This document shows, piece after piece, positions 6,315-12,662 of a stretch of DNA of 12,662 bases. The position numbers and the translations under genes were made by a program. The DNA is from Simkania negevensis. Lineage in GTDB: Bacteria > Chlamydiota > Chlamydiia > Chlamydiales > JAFITR01. The notes under the pieces are model-generated. The model saw only the letters and a program-made list of their open reading frames with translations. It was not told the origin of the DNA and ran no database searches. Numbering within the stretch: the first letter of the stretch is position 1; each line of letters starts with the position of its first letter. The stretch covers positions 1 through 12,662 of the forward strand of contig JAFITR010000032.1 in the NCBI GenBank assembly GCA_017116025.1. The letters run 5' to 3'.

Positions 6315-7622
6315 CTACGCCAGCGTACCAGCTTCCTCAACATTAAGGAGACGATCTCCAGAGAGAGCCATCAGTTTCTTGTTTGCCATAATCATTACGA
6401 TAGAGAAAGCAAACATCGCTACGGTAATAGAAGCAAACAACTGAAGAGGGCCGAGTTTTTCAATATAACCCCCTACGAGCCCAGCCAACTTACTACCAAA
6501 GCCAATAGCTCCTAACGAGATAGCCATCAAAGTTGAAACGAGGTGCTTAGGAGAGAGCTTCGTCACCGCCGACCATAAGACAGGCATAATGCAGAGCTCT
6601 CCAAAGGTTGAAAAGACATTGAAACCAACAAGCCAGAAGAGACTGGATTTGGCACCAAAGCCCAACTCTTTAGCAGCCCCTACCATGAATAGGAAGGATA
6701 CTCCTGTCAGGAGGAACCCAATCCCCATCTTCGTCGCTACAGAGAGGTCTCTTCTCTTTCTTGCCAGCCTCATCCAAATGACCGATACGATCGGAGCACC
6801 CATCGTAATCATAAGAGGGTTCAAAGCTTGAAACCACGCCGTGGGAACTTCAAATCCGAAAAATTCGCGGTTGGTATAATCTTGAGCATAGATGCTGAGT
6901 AAGCCTCCAGCTTGTTCGTACGCGATTATGAACGCAATGAGGAAAGTACACAAAAGGACAACAAGTGCAATCCCTTGCTTTTCTTCAGCATTGAGAGGAC
7001 GCCTTTCTTGTTTTTTTGCTACAGGTTTTTTCCCTGCGTCACCCAGATAGCGGAAGCCGTAGAGAAAAATGCCAAGGCCCAACAACATCCCTATGGCTGC
7101 AGTCAAGAAGCCGTATCGGAATCCATAAGTTACTTGTAACCAACCACAAATAATGCTGGCAAGGAAACCACCTATGTTGATCCCCATGTAGAAGATGCTA
7201 AACCCACTATCGCGGCGCGCATCACCCGGCTTATACAATCCGCCGAGAATAACAGTAATACAAGGTTTAAAAAACCCTACACCGATGGCAAGCACCGTCA
7301 GAGCGATATAGAAGGCAGCCAGTTGCTGACCGAATGCTAGGGTAAACAACCCTACAGCCATCAACACCCCGCCCAACAGCACAGAGTTCCTTTGGCCCAG
7401 CCAACGGTCGGCAATAACACCTCCGGCAAGAGGTGTCAACCATGCCACACCGAGATAGGTTCCATACAAAGAAAGAGCTTCTCCATACGTCCAGCCTAAC
7501 CCACCTGACCCCACTTGGGCAATCATGTATAAGACAAGCAGGGCGCGCATACCATAAAAGCTAAAGCGCTCCCACATCTCTGTCATAAATAAAAAAAACA
7601 ATCCTTTCGGGTGGCCTAACAT
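6315..7622 (-). CDS. POT/PTR2-family proton-dependent oligopeptide transporter, copy 2
   Basis: A 435-residue paralogue of the adjacent transporter with the same predicted membrane topology and role. It carries the same motif set: EMWERFSFYG (15-24), GGVIADRWLGQR, FFKPCIT, IFYMGINIGGF and a C-terminal YIEKLGPLQLFA. Differences gather in the central cytoplasmic linker (AKKQERRPLNAEEKQG versus SKREKRPLNRGEKRA) and in residues lining later helices, which may alter peptide preference. The start at 7622 has a good GAGG 8 nt upstream. It is first in the leftward pair, with 68 nt to copy 1. The stop is the TAG of a TAGCACGT octamer that also occurs at other gene ends here. No clear promoter was found in 7623-7778. 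Confidence 0.93.
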   Translation of the reverse strand: MLGHPKGLFFLFMTEMWERFSFYGMRALLVLYMIAQVGSGGLGWTYGEALSLYGTYLGVAWLTPLAGGVIADRWLGQRNSVLLGGVLMAVGLFTLAFGQQLAAFYIALTVLAIGVGFFKPCITVILGGLYKPGDARRDSGFSIFYMGINIGGFLASIICGWLQVTYGFRYGFLTAAIGMLLGLGIFLYGFRYLGDAGKKPVAKKQERRPLNAEEKQGIALVVLLCTFLIAFIIAYEQAGGLLSIYAQDYTNREFFGFEVPTAWFQALNPLMITMGAPIVSVIWMRLARKRRDLSVATKMGIGFLLTGVSFLFMVGAAKELGFGAKSSLFWLVGFNVFSTFGELCIMPVLWSAVTKLSPKHLVSTLMAISLGAIGFGSKLAGLVGGYIEKLGPLQLFASITVAMFAFSIVMIMANKKLMALSGDRLLNVEEAGTLA

Positions 7623-7784
7623 ATTAATAACCTCACGATTCCGGTTCTTACTCGGTTCTTACCAGGGCAGCCAAACTAATGACAAAAATTTACACATGCC
7701 AAAATGGCTTCGTCTAGGATAACATCAAAGCTCTATTCTTTGCAAGGCGCTCATAAATAATTTAGTTACATAGGGGTTATGTAT

Positions 7785-8888
7785 ATGACAACGAGAAGCT
7801 ATTACCAGGGCAAAAGGGTTCTTATTACGGGGCACACGGGTTTCAAAGGAGGCTGGCTAGCTTTATGGCTTCTTGAGCTGGGCGCTGAAATCATTGGTAT
7901 TTCGATCGACCCCCCTACAAAACCTTCACTCTTTGAAATAACCGACCTGAAGAAACGGATCTGTCACTATACCGCCGACATCCGCCATTACAACAATATT
8001 GCCCAGATTATCACTAAAGAAGAGCCGCAGCTTGTTTTTCACCTTGCAGCACAGCCGCTTGTCCGCCCCTCCTATGACAACCCAAGAGAGACATTCGATA
8101 CCAATGTGAGCGGGACAGTCAATCTCCTCGAAGCAATCCGCCACTGTAAAAGTATAGAAGCTGCAGTGATTGTCACCACCGACAAATGTTATGAGAATGT
8201 TGAAACTTTGGTCGGTTATCAAGAAACCGACCGCTTGGGAGGAAAAGATCCTTACAGCGCCTCCAAGGCGTGTGCAGAACTTGTCTTTCGCTCCTTTCAC
8301 CACTCCTTTTTTCAGAACGGACAGGGTGTTGCGATCGCCTCTGCACGTGCAGGAAATGTAATTGGAGGAGGAGACTGGGCAGAAGACCGCATTGTTGCCG
8401 ACATTATAAGAGCATGGCCTGCAGGGGCATCTTTAACGATCCGTTCTCCAGAGTCTGTCCGCCCTTGGCAACATGTGTTAGAGCCGTTAAGTGGCTATCT
8501 TCTTTTAGGACAACAGCTTTCTCGACAGCCGAATGAATTCAACGGCCAGTCGTTTAACTTCGGCCCCCGCAAGGAATCTGTACGCACGGTGCAAGACCTC
8601 CTCTCACAATTCAAAAAACACTGGCCTACAGGAGAAACTCTGACCGACTCTTCACAAATCCAAAACAAAAGAGAAGCGGGCCTGCTCATGCTCAATATTG
8701 ACAAGGCTGCCAGGATGCTGGATTGGCGCCCTCTGCTCTCTTTTGAAGAATCGATTGCAATGACAGCAGAATGGTATCACACCTATTACCAAAACAAAGA
8801 CGCCGATATGGCAGAAATCACCCTGAACCAAATCCGCCATTACGAAAAACTTGGGCAACTATTCAGCGTGAGTTCGGTTTTTGATTAG
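7785..8888 (+). CDS. rfbG: CDP-glucose 4,6-dehydratase
   Basis: An extended short-chain dehydrogenase that converts CDP-glucose to CDP-4-keto-6-deoxyglucose using bound NAD, in the cytoplasm. Numbered from ATG 7785 (367 residues), it shows the family-specific TGHTGFKGGWL (15-25), DIR (65-67), HLAAQPLVRPSY (86-97), catalytic TTDK (131-134) and Y157-x3-K161 in DPYSASKAC. AGNVIGGGDWAEDRIVADI and a RPWQHVLEPLSGYL segment follow. An ATG at 7779 is also in frame, but AGGGG (7772-7776) lies only 2 nt from it and 8 nt from 7785, so 7785 is preferred. The final ten codons and stop (8856-8888, QLFSVSSVFD) coincide with a repeat found inverted downstream, so the natural C-terminus has probably been replaced or extended. 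It leads the sugar cluster, but a 371-nt gap separates it from rfbF. Confidence 0.95.
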   Translation: MTTRSYYQGKRVLITGHTGFKGGWLALWLLELGAEIIGISIDPPTKPSLFEITDLKKRICHYTADIRHYNNIAQIITKEEPQLVFHLAAQPLVRPSYDNPRETFDTNVSGTVNLLEAIRHCKSIEAAVIVTTDKCYENVETLVGYQETDRLGGKDPYSASKACAELVFRSFHHSFFQNGQGVAIASARAGNVIGGGDWAEDRIVADIIRAWPAGASLTIRSPESVRPWQHVLEPLSGYLLLGQQLSRQPNEFNGQSFNFGPRKESVRTVQDLLSQFKKHWPTGETLTDSSQIQNKREAGLLMLNIDKAARMLDWRPLLSFEESIAMTAEWYHTYYQNKDADMAEITLNQIRHYEKLGQLFSVSSVFD

Positions 8889-8893
8889 CACGT
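8856..8893 (+). repeat. Hairpin repeat copy 1, overlapping the end of rfbG
   Basis: The stem CGTG-AGTT (8867-8874) and GATT-AG-CACG (8883-8892) surrounds an 8-nt loop. Compared with the copy at 12633, two bases of the 3' strand differ, and both changes leave G-U pairs in RNA. CAACTATTCAGC, just before it (8856-8867), recurs inverted at 9162-9173. The repeat encodes the last rfbG residues and its TAG stop. Confidence 0.7.
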
Positions 8894-8920
8894 TTCCAAG
8901 CGTTTAACTCTTCCTAAATG

Positions 8921-9100
8921 AATGTAGCAGCCTTTCAGGCTGCAAATGCCGCTGTGACTATACCCAGGGCGTTGCCCCGGGCTCTTACGTGTCAGGCCTT
9001 CAGCCTAAAAATCAGGCCAACGGCCTGAAATTGTAACAGCCCAGGGCAACGCCCTGGGTACAGACACCCTAAATCGTGCAGGCTGAAAGCCTGCTACATT
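8921..9100. repeat. Mirrored array of small palindromes in the rfbG-rfbF gap
   Basis: This fills most of the gene-free stretch 8889-9259. In order: GCAGCCT-TTC-AGGCTGC (8927-8943), CCCAGGGC-GTT-GCCCCGGG (8963-8981, one mismatch), a decayed AGGC/GCCT stem (8994-9006), TCAGGCC-AAC-GGCCTGA (9012-9028), CCCAGGGC-AAC-GCCCTGGG (9040-9058) and GCAGGCT-GAA-AGCCTGC (9078-9094). The outer units mirror each other, so the whole forms a larger imperfect palindrome. From 9174 to 9259 only a weak promoter-like patch and the rfbF leader are seen. Similar short GC palindromes are scattered between genes in other PVC-group genomes (from memory) and behave like REP elements. Confidence 0.85.
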
Positions 9101-9110
9101 GACTAATCTA

Positions 9111-9173
9111 CTAGTTAAAAATCGCACTCACGTTATTCCGCTACCCCGACGAAAGAGGGATGCTGAATAGTTG
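9111..9173 (-). repeat. Hairpin repeat copy 2, inverted and interrupted
   Basis: The minus strand of 9134-9111 reads AACGTGAGTGCGATTTTTAA followed by CTAG, closely matching the copies at 8867 and 12633, but its 3' arm has decayed (TAGTAG in place of TAGCACG). CAACTATTCAGC reappears at 9173-9162, about 27 nt further upstream in this orientation, whereas in copy 1 it directly abuts the stem. The intervening 27 nt are therefore an insertion here or a deletion in copy 1. Confidence 0.65.
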
Positions 9174-9259
9174 TCTTTTATCTTATCTACCGTCTAGCTA
9201 TGATCTGCCCATACAAGAAAAAAGCGTAACAATTCACCTCCTTTTAAAGAGAGCAAGCC

Positions 9260-10105
9260 ATGCTGAATAACATCCCTGTTTTCATCCTTTGTGGCGGATT
9301 AGGAACACGCCTCAAAGAAGAGACAGAATTTCGTCCCAAGCCAATGGTACCCATCGGCACACGCCCTATTTTATGGCACATCATGTACCTCTATAGCCAC
9401 TATGGCTTCAGACGGTTTATCTTATGCCTAGGATTCAAATCGGAAGTGGTGAAATCTTACTTTTTACACTACGACTGCATGAACAGCGACTTTACTGTCA
9501 ACTTAGCAACGAACAAACACTCCATCCACTCAATCAACCACAACGAAAACTGGGAAGTCACGCTTGCTTATACTGGAGAGCAGACTATGACGGGGGCACG
9601 CGTAGCACGCGCAGCGCAAAAACATCTGCACGATGCAGAACACTTTGCCGTCACCTACGGCGATGGATTAACAAACGCAAACCTCAAAAAAGAGCTCCTC
9701 TTCCACCTCAAACACGGACGCATTGGGACAGGACTAGGAGTCAACCCTCCTTCACGTTTTGGCGAGATGAAGCTGAACGGCTCACATGTTGTTGAGTTTG
9801 AAGAAAAACCCGACTTCAAAGACAACTGGATCAATGGAGGCTTCTTCTTCTTTAAACGCTCTTTTCTCAACTACCTGTCAACAGATCAAGATTGCGTATT
9901 AGAAAAAAAACCTCTGGCCGAGCTTGCAAAAGACAATCAATTCGAAATCTATAAACACCCCGGGTTCTGGGCATGCATGGACACACAACGCGATATGGCA
10001 AGGCTGAACGAACTATGGAGTCAAGGCCAAGCCCCGTGGACGCCCGAAATGCTCGAAGAAGACCTGCACGCTGTATACGAAGAGGCTAATTTATCTCTCA
10101 AATAG
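9260..10105 (+). CDS. rfbF: Glucose-1-phosphate cytidylyltransferase
   Basis: Nucleotidyltransferase that makes CDP-glucose from CTP and glucose-1-phosphate, the step before RfbG. Motifs in the 281-residue protein are ILCGGLGTRLKEETEFRPKP (9-28, nucleotide-binding loop with Arg17 and Lys27), ILWHIM (37-42), GEQTMTGAR (106-114), YGDG with Asp135 as a metal ligand, PSRFGEM (164-170), FEEKP (180-184), INGGFFFF (191-198) and HPGFWACMDTQRD (233-245) with the second Asp241. The last 20 or so residues (MLEEDLHAVYEEANLSLK) extend beyond the roughly 257-residue enterobacterial form and look helical. The ribosome site is a weak AGAGAG 6 nt upstream. Its TAG stop belongs to a TAGCACGT octamer. Unusually, it follows rfbG rather than preceding it. 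Confidence 0.95.
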   Translation: MLNNIPVFILCGGLGTRLKEETEFRPKPMVPIGTRPILWHIMYLYSHYGFRRFILCLGFKSEVVKSYFLHYDCMNSDFTVNLATNKHSIHSINHNENWEVTLAYTGEQTMTGARVARAAQKHLHDAEHFAVTYGDGLTNANLKKELLFHLKHGRIGTGLGVNPPSRFGEMKLNGSHVVEFEEKPDFKDNWINGGFFFFKRSFLNYLSTDQDCVLEKKPLAELAKDNQFEIYKHPGFWACMDTQRDMARLNELWSQGQAPWTPEMLEEDLHAVYEEANLSLK

Positions 10106-10131
10106 CACGTATAATAACAGAGGAATAAAAA

Positions 10132-10698
10132 ATGAGATTCTTGAAGACCCCTTTAAATGGGGCTTATGTAATTGAATTAGAAAAGATGGGTGATGAAAGA
10201 GGATTTTTCTCCCGCCTTTTCTGCCATAACGAATTTAAAAACAATGGGTTAGACCCGAAAGTCGTCCAAGCCAACGACTCCTATAGCCAAGAAAAAGGCT
10301 CGATACGTGGCATGCACTATCAGCTTTCTCCAAAGGCGGAAACAAAACTTGTCCGCTGCATTAGGGGCTCTTTGTACGACGTCATCATTGACTTGCGCTC
10401 TGAATCGCCTACCTTTAAACAGTGGTTTGGCGTAGAGCTCAATGCAGAGAACAGGAAAATGCTCTTCGTGCCACGAGGTTTTGCCCATGGCTTCCAAACG
10501 TTAGAAAACGATACCGAAGCCTTTTATCTGGTGTCGGAATTCTATGCTCCGAAATTTGAGCGCGGTATTCGTTGGAACGACCCAGAGTTTGGCATAAAGT
10601 GGCCGACAGCTCCAACAACGATCTCTGACAAGGACAGTAGCCATCCTAACTTCAATGCAAAGTACCACTTAAACATGGAATTGACGTTACAAACATGA
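10132..10698 (+). CDS. rfbC: RmlC-type nucleotide-sugar 3,5-epimerase
   Basis: A 188-residue cupin of the dTDP-4-dehydrorhamnose 3,5-epimerase family, of normal length. Conserved features are DERGFFSRLF (21-30), QANDSYSQEKGSIRGMHYQL (46-65) with catalytic His62, Lys72 in KLVRCIRG, DVIIDLR (83-89), VPRGFAHGFQTL (113-124), the tyrosines of YLVSEFY (132-138), RWNDP (147-151) and Asp168 in ISDKD, the expected His-Asp partner. The symbol is given by family; beside rfbF and rfbG the substrate is more likely CDP-4-keto-6-deoxyglucose than the dTDP sugar, because no rmlA/B-type genes are visible. A clear AGAGGA lies 7 nt before the ATG; 26 nt separate it from rfbF and 10 nt from the next gene. Confidence 0.92.
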   Translation: MRFLKTPLNGAYVIELEKMGDERGFFSRLFCHNEFKNNGLDPKVVQANDSYSQEKGSIRGMHYQLSPKAETKLVRCIRGSLYDVIIDLRSESPTFKQWFGVELNAENRKMLFVPRGFAHGFQTLENDTEAFYLVSEFYAPKFERGIRWNDPEFGIKWPTAPTTISDKDSSHPNFNAKYHLNMELTLQT

Positions 10699-10708
10699 GC
10701 ATACCCGT

Positions 10709-11671
10709 ATGAAGATTTTGTTTACAGGAGCTAGCTCATTTACAGGGAGCTGGTTTGTCAAAGAGCTTGCAGCAAGAGGTCACGAGGTTGTCGCCACTTT
10801 TTTGCGCACAGAAGATGCATATCAAAATATTCGCGCTACTCGCGTAGCGCAAACAAAGCAATGGTCTACAAGAGTGTGGAGCGCTCCTTTCGGCTCAAAA
10901 GCGTTCTTCGACGTCGTCCGTTCACAAGAGCGCTGGGATCTTTTATGCCACCACGCTTCTCATGTCACCGACTATAAAAGCCCTGATTTTGATCCCATTC
11001 GTGCTCTAGATCTCAATACCAAAGGCGTTCCTACGCTGTTGAAGCTGTTAAAAGAGAAGCAATGCAACAAACTACTCATCACGGGCAGTGTATTCGAACA
11101 AAATGAAGGTAGAGGCGACCTCCCTCTGCACGCTTTCTCCCCTTACGGCCTTTCTAAAGGGCTGATGGCAGAAGTCTTTCAATACTACGCTCATGTTAAC
11201 AAGATGCAGCTGGGCAAGTTTGTCATTCCAAACCCTTTTGGTCCTTATGAAGAGAGTCGCTTCACCTCCTTCCTCATCAACTCTTGGTACGAAGGGAAAA
11301 CGCCCCACGTAGCAACTCCTGCATATGTCAGAGACAACATCCACGTCTCCTTGCTTGCCAAAGCATACGCTCATTTTGCAGAACGCCTTACCGAACAGGA
11401 AGGGATAGAAAGAGATCATCCGAGTGGCTACGTTGAGTCACAAGGAGACTTCACCAAACGATTTGCTCAAGAGATGCGCAGCCGTCTCAGCTTAGACTGC
11501 TCCTATACACTTGCCAACCAGACAGAATATTCTGAGCCCAAAACGCGCCACAACACGGAGGCGTTAGACACCCAGCTGTTGGGTTGGGATGAAAAACATT
11601 CTTGGGATGAACTTGCACACTACTACCACCATGCCTTTGGAAAACAGAAAGAACATGCCTCAGCAAGCTAA
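10709..11671 (+). CDS. NAD-dependent epimerase/dehydratase-family protein, probable 4-keto-sugar reductase
   Basis: A 320-residue extended SDR protein. The Rossmann loop is GASSFTG (7-13), Arg33 after strand 2 suggests NADP(H), HHAS (81-84) is a variant of the usual HxAA, and the catalytic set is Ser127 with Tyr146 and Lys150 (SPYGLSK). PNPFGPYEESRFTSFLI then matches the substrate loop of sugar-nucleotide epimerases and reductases. Being next to a 4,6-dehydratase and a 3,5-epimerase, it is best explained as the reductase that turns the epimerised 4-keto sugar into a CDP-6-deoxyhexose; a C4-epimerase or paratose-synthase-like role is also possible. The start is 10 nt after the rfbC stop with no strong ribosome site, suggesting coupled translation. 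The 3' end overlaps the next gene by 17 nt. Confidence 0.85.
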   Translation: MKILFTGASSFTGSWFVKELAARGHEVVATFLRTEDAYQNIRATRVAQTKQWSTRVWSAPFGSKAFFDVVRSQERWDLLCHHASHVTDYKSPDFDPIRALDLNTKGVPTLLKLLKEKQCNKLLITGSVFEQNEGRGDLPLHAFSPYGLSKGLMAEVFQYYAHVNKMQLGKFVIPNPFGPYEESRFTSFLINSWYEGKTPHVATPAYVRDNIHVSLLAKAYAHFAERLTEQEGIERDHPSGYVESQGDFTKRFAQEMRSRLSLDCSYTLANQTEYSEPKTRHNTEALDTQLLGWDEKHSWDELAHYYHHAFGKQKEHASAS

Positions 11672-12593
11672 AAAGAGTGTCGGTATTGCCGTGATCACAC
11701 ATCGGGCAAAACAACACCTTGCACACTGCTTGCCCCCGCTGCTGAACTCCCCTCTTAAACCTCGTCTCCTTGTTGTCAACTCATCGTCAAACGACGGTAC
11801 TGTCGAAGAAGCGAAGCGTTTAGGAGCCGATGTTCTAGTAATCCCTCGCAAAGAGTTCAACCACGGTGCTACTAGAGAACGTGCACGCAAAGAACTCGCC
11901 ACTGATATCGCCGTGATGATGACTCCCGATGCATATGCTCTGGATACTTCTCTAATCGAAAGACTCATCACCCCTCTTCTCAAAGAGCAAGCCTCCCTTG
12001 CTTATGCTAGACAAATCCCCCACGACAATAGAGGCTTCTTTGAATCCTTTCCCAGGCTGTTCAATTATCCCGATACAAGCCACATACGAGGAATTGAAGA
12101 CGTCGAAAAATATGGCGTCTACACCTTCTTTTGCTCAGATACCTGTTCTGCATACCTCAATAGCGCTCTAGATGACATCGGTGGCTTCTTGCCTGTACTC
12201 TCAGCGGAAGATGCTTTTGCCGCTGCATCCTTAATCAAAAAAGGACACAAGATCGCCTACGTTGCAGAAGCTGTTGTCAAACATTCCCATAACTACTCTT
12301 TGGTGCAAGAGTTTCAACGCCATTTTGATACCGGTTATGTCCGTAAACAATATAGTGACTTACTCGATTTTGGTGTCACAGACGAAGCTAGAGGCAAGCA
12401 GTACGTCAAAACGTTGTTTGGCAAAACACTCAAAACGTGCCCGTGGAAACTCCCCTATGCAGCGTTAACAATAGCAGCGAAATACGCCGGCTACCAAGCA
12501 GGCAAGCGTGCATTCAATGCGCCCCTCTGGCTCAAAAAAAAGCTCAGCTCTCAAGATTTCTACTGGTCCTCGGCAGCTTTCTTGCAAAAGTGA
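11655..12593 (+). CDS. Family 2 glycosyltransferase (rhamnosyltransferase-like)
   Basis: A GT-A fold glycosyltransferase, 312 residues from ATG 11655, probably moving the CDP-linked deoxyhexose onto a surface glycan. SVGIAVITHRA (8-18) is the first strand, VVNSSSNDGTVEEAKRLGA (40-58) is the nucleotide loop with Asn42 where many relatives have Asp, and EFNHGATRERAR (67-78) is typical of rhamnosyltransferase-like members. TPDAY (90-94) stands for the metal-binding acidic motif, SAEDAFAA (183-190) for the catalytic acidic pair and KHSHNYS (209-215) for the conserved His cluster. No membrane helix is obvious, so it is likely a peripheral cytoplasmic enzyme. The frame stays open up to 11589, but codons before 11655 overlap the previous gene and are low-complexity; AGAAAG lies just before 11655. 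Starts at 11607 and 11631 are possible. Confidence 0.88.
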   Translation: MPQQAKKSVGIAVITHRAKQHLAHCLPPLLNSPLKPRLLVVNSSSNDGTVEEAKRLGADVLVIPRKEFNHGATRERARKELATDIAVMMTPDAYALDTSLIERLITPLLKEQASLAYARQIPHDNRGFFESFPRLFNYPDTSHIRGIEDVEKYGVYTFFCSDTCSAYLNSALDDIGGFLPVLSAEDAFAAASLIKKGHKIAYVAEAVVKHSHNYSLVQEFQRHFDTGYVRKQYSDLLDFGVTDEARGKQYVKTLFGKTLKTCPWKLPYAALTIAAKYAGYQAGKRAFNAPLWLKKKLSSQDFYWSSAAFLQK

Positions 12594-12632
12594 CGTAAAA
12601 GTAACAAAAACGGACAGCGCTTCTCTTGTCCC

Positions 12633-12660
12633 ACGTGAGTTCGATCTTTAACTAGCACGT
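12633..12660 (+). repeat. Hairpin repeat copy 3
   Basis: ACGTGAGTT (12633-12641), an 8-nt loop and AACT-AG-CACGT (12650-12660) form a 9-bp stem with a 2-nt bulge. It lies 39 nt after the glycosyltransferase stop, at the right edge of the window, and matches copies 1 and 2. It is the best-preserved copy and defines the consensus. It has no T-run, so it is not a standard terminator. Confidence 0.7.
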
Positions 12661-12662
12661 TA

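Noticed and set aside
7698..7708. GCCA-AAA-TGGC palindrome upstream of rfbG and the peptide transporters
   Set aside because: A 4-bp arm is expected by chance, and nothing around it marks it as an operator.
8921..9100. Palindrome array as a CRISPR array
   Set aside because: The units are different palindromes in mirrored order, not identical direct repeats with uniform spacers, and no cas gene is present.
9171..9204. Promoter for rfbF (TTGTCT ... TAGCTA or TATGAT)
   Set aside because: The spacers are 18 nt to a poor -10 or 22 nt to a better one; neither is convincing enough to call.
9234..9245. Possible fragment of a 16S rRNA 3' end
   Set aside because: Only the short TCACCTCCTTTT core matches; the sequence upstream does not resemble helix 45 or any other rRNA segment.
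11589..11654. Longer glycosyltransferase starting at 11589
   Set aside because: The added residues overlap the previous gene, are low-complexity (Thr run) and precede the normal GT2 first strand by too much; no ribosome site supports 11589.
11776..11800. Asn42 in the GT2 nucleotide loop as an inactivating change
   Set aside because: The second Asp of the loop and the other acidic motifs are intact, and this may be normal for the subfamily, so loss of activity is not supported.

Overview
The window most likely comes from a member of the Chlamydiales outside the Chlamydiaceae (an amoeba-associated or 'environmental' chlamydia). The strongest reason is the minus-strand order rplU - rpmA - obg - metal-binding lipoprotein - ABC ATPase - ABC permease, which from memory is also the arrangement in Chlamydia trachomatis (around CT415-CT420). 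The nucleotide-sugar genes, paired peptide transporters and many palindromic repeats point to a larger-genome relative. A Waddlia-like organism is a guess from base composition only.

Layout. (1) 1-3596, minus strand: ribosomal proteins L21 and L27, the ribosome-assembly GTPase Obg, then a Zn/Mn-type ABC importer (lipoprotein, ATPase, truncated permease), with a plausible promoter in front of rplU. (2) 3597-4749: a divergent intergenic region, then a D-2-hydroxyacid dehydrogenase-fold protein that has lost all three catalytic residues. (3) 4750-4941: a long near-perfect inverted repeat, with a bidirectional terminator inside it, between two convergent genes. (4) 4942-7622, minus strand: two tandem, closely related POT-family proton/peptide symporters. 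(5) 7785-12593, plus strand: a surface-sugar cluster of CDP-glucose 4,6-dehydratase, a 371-base palindrome-rich gap, glucose-1-phosphate cytidylyltransferase, an RmlC-type epimerase, an SDR epimerase/reductase and a family-2 glycosyltransferase.

How the genes work together. RfbF would make CDP-glucose and RfbG would convert it to CDP-4-keto-6-deoxyglucose. The RmlC-like epimerase and the SDR protein could then give a CDP-6-deoxyhexose, and the GT2 enzyme could transfer it to a lipopolysaccharide or other surface glycan. No rfbH-type 3-dehydrase is seen, so a 6-deoxy rather than a 3,6-dideoxy sugar is predicted from what is visible.

The most unusual material is non-coding. A short hairpin repeat (ACGTGAGTT, 8-nt loop, AACT-AG-CACGT) occurs near 8867, inverted near 9134, and near 12633, and it supplies the last codons and the stop of rfbG. 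Between the first two copies lies a mirrored array of small palindromes. A 50-bp inverted repeat runs into the last codons of a transporter gene, and a CGCGAAG-rich repeat overlaps the annotated start of the metal-binding lipoprotein. No tRNA, rRNA, CRISPR array, transposase or phage gene was seen.
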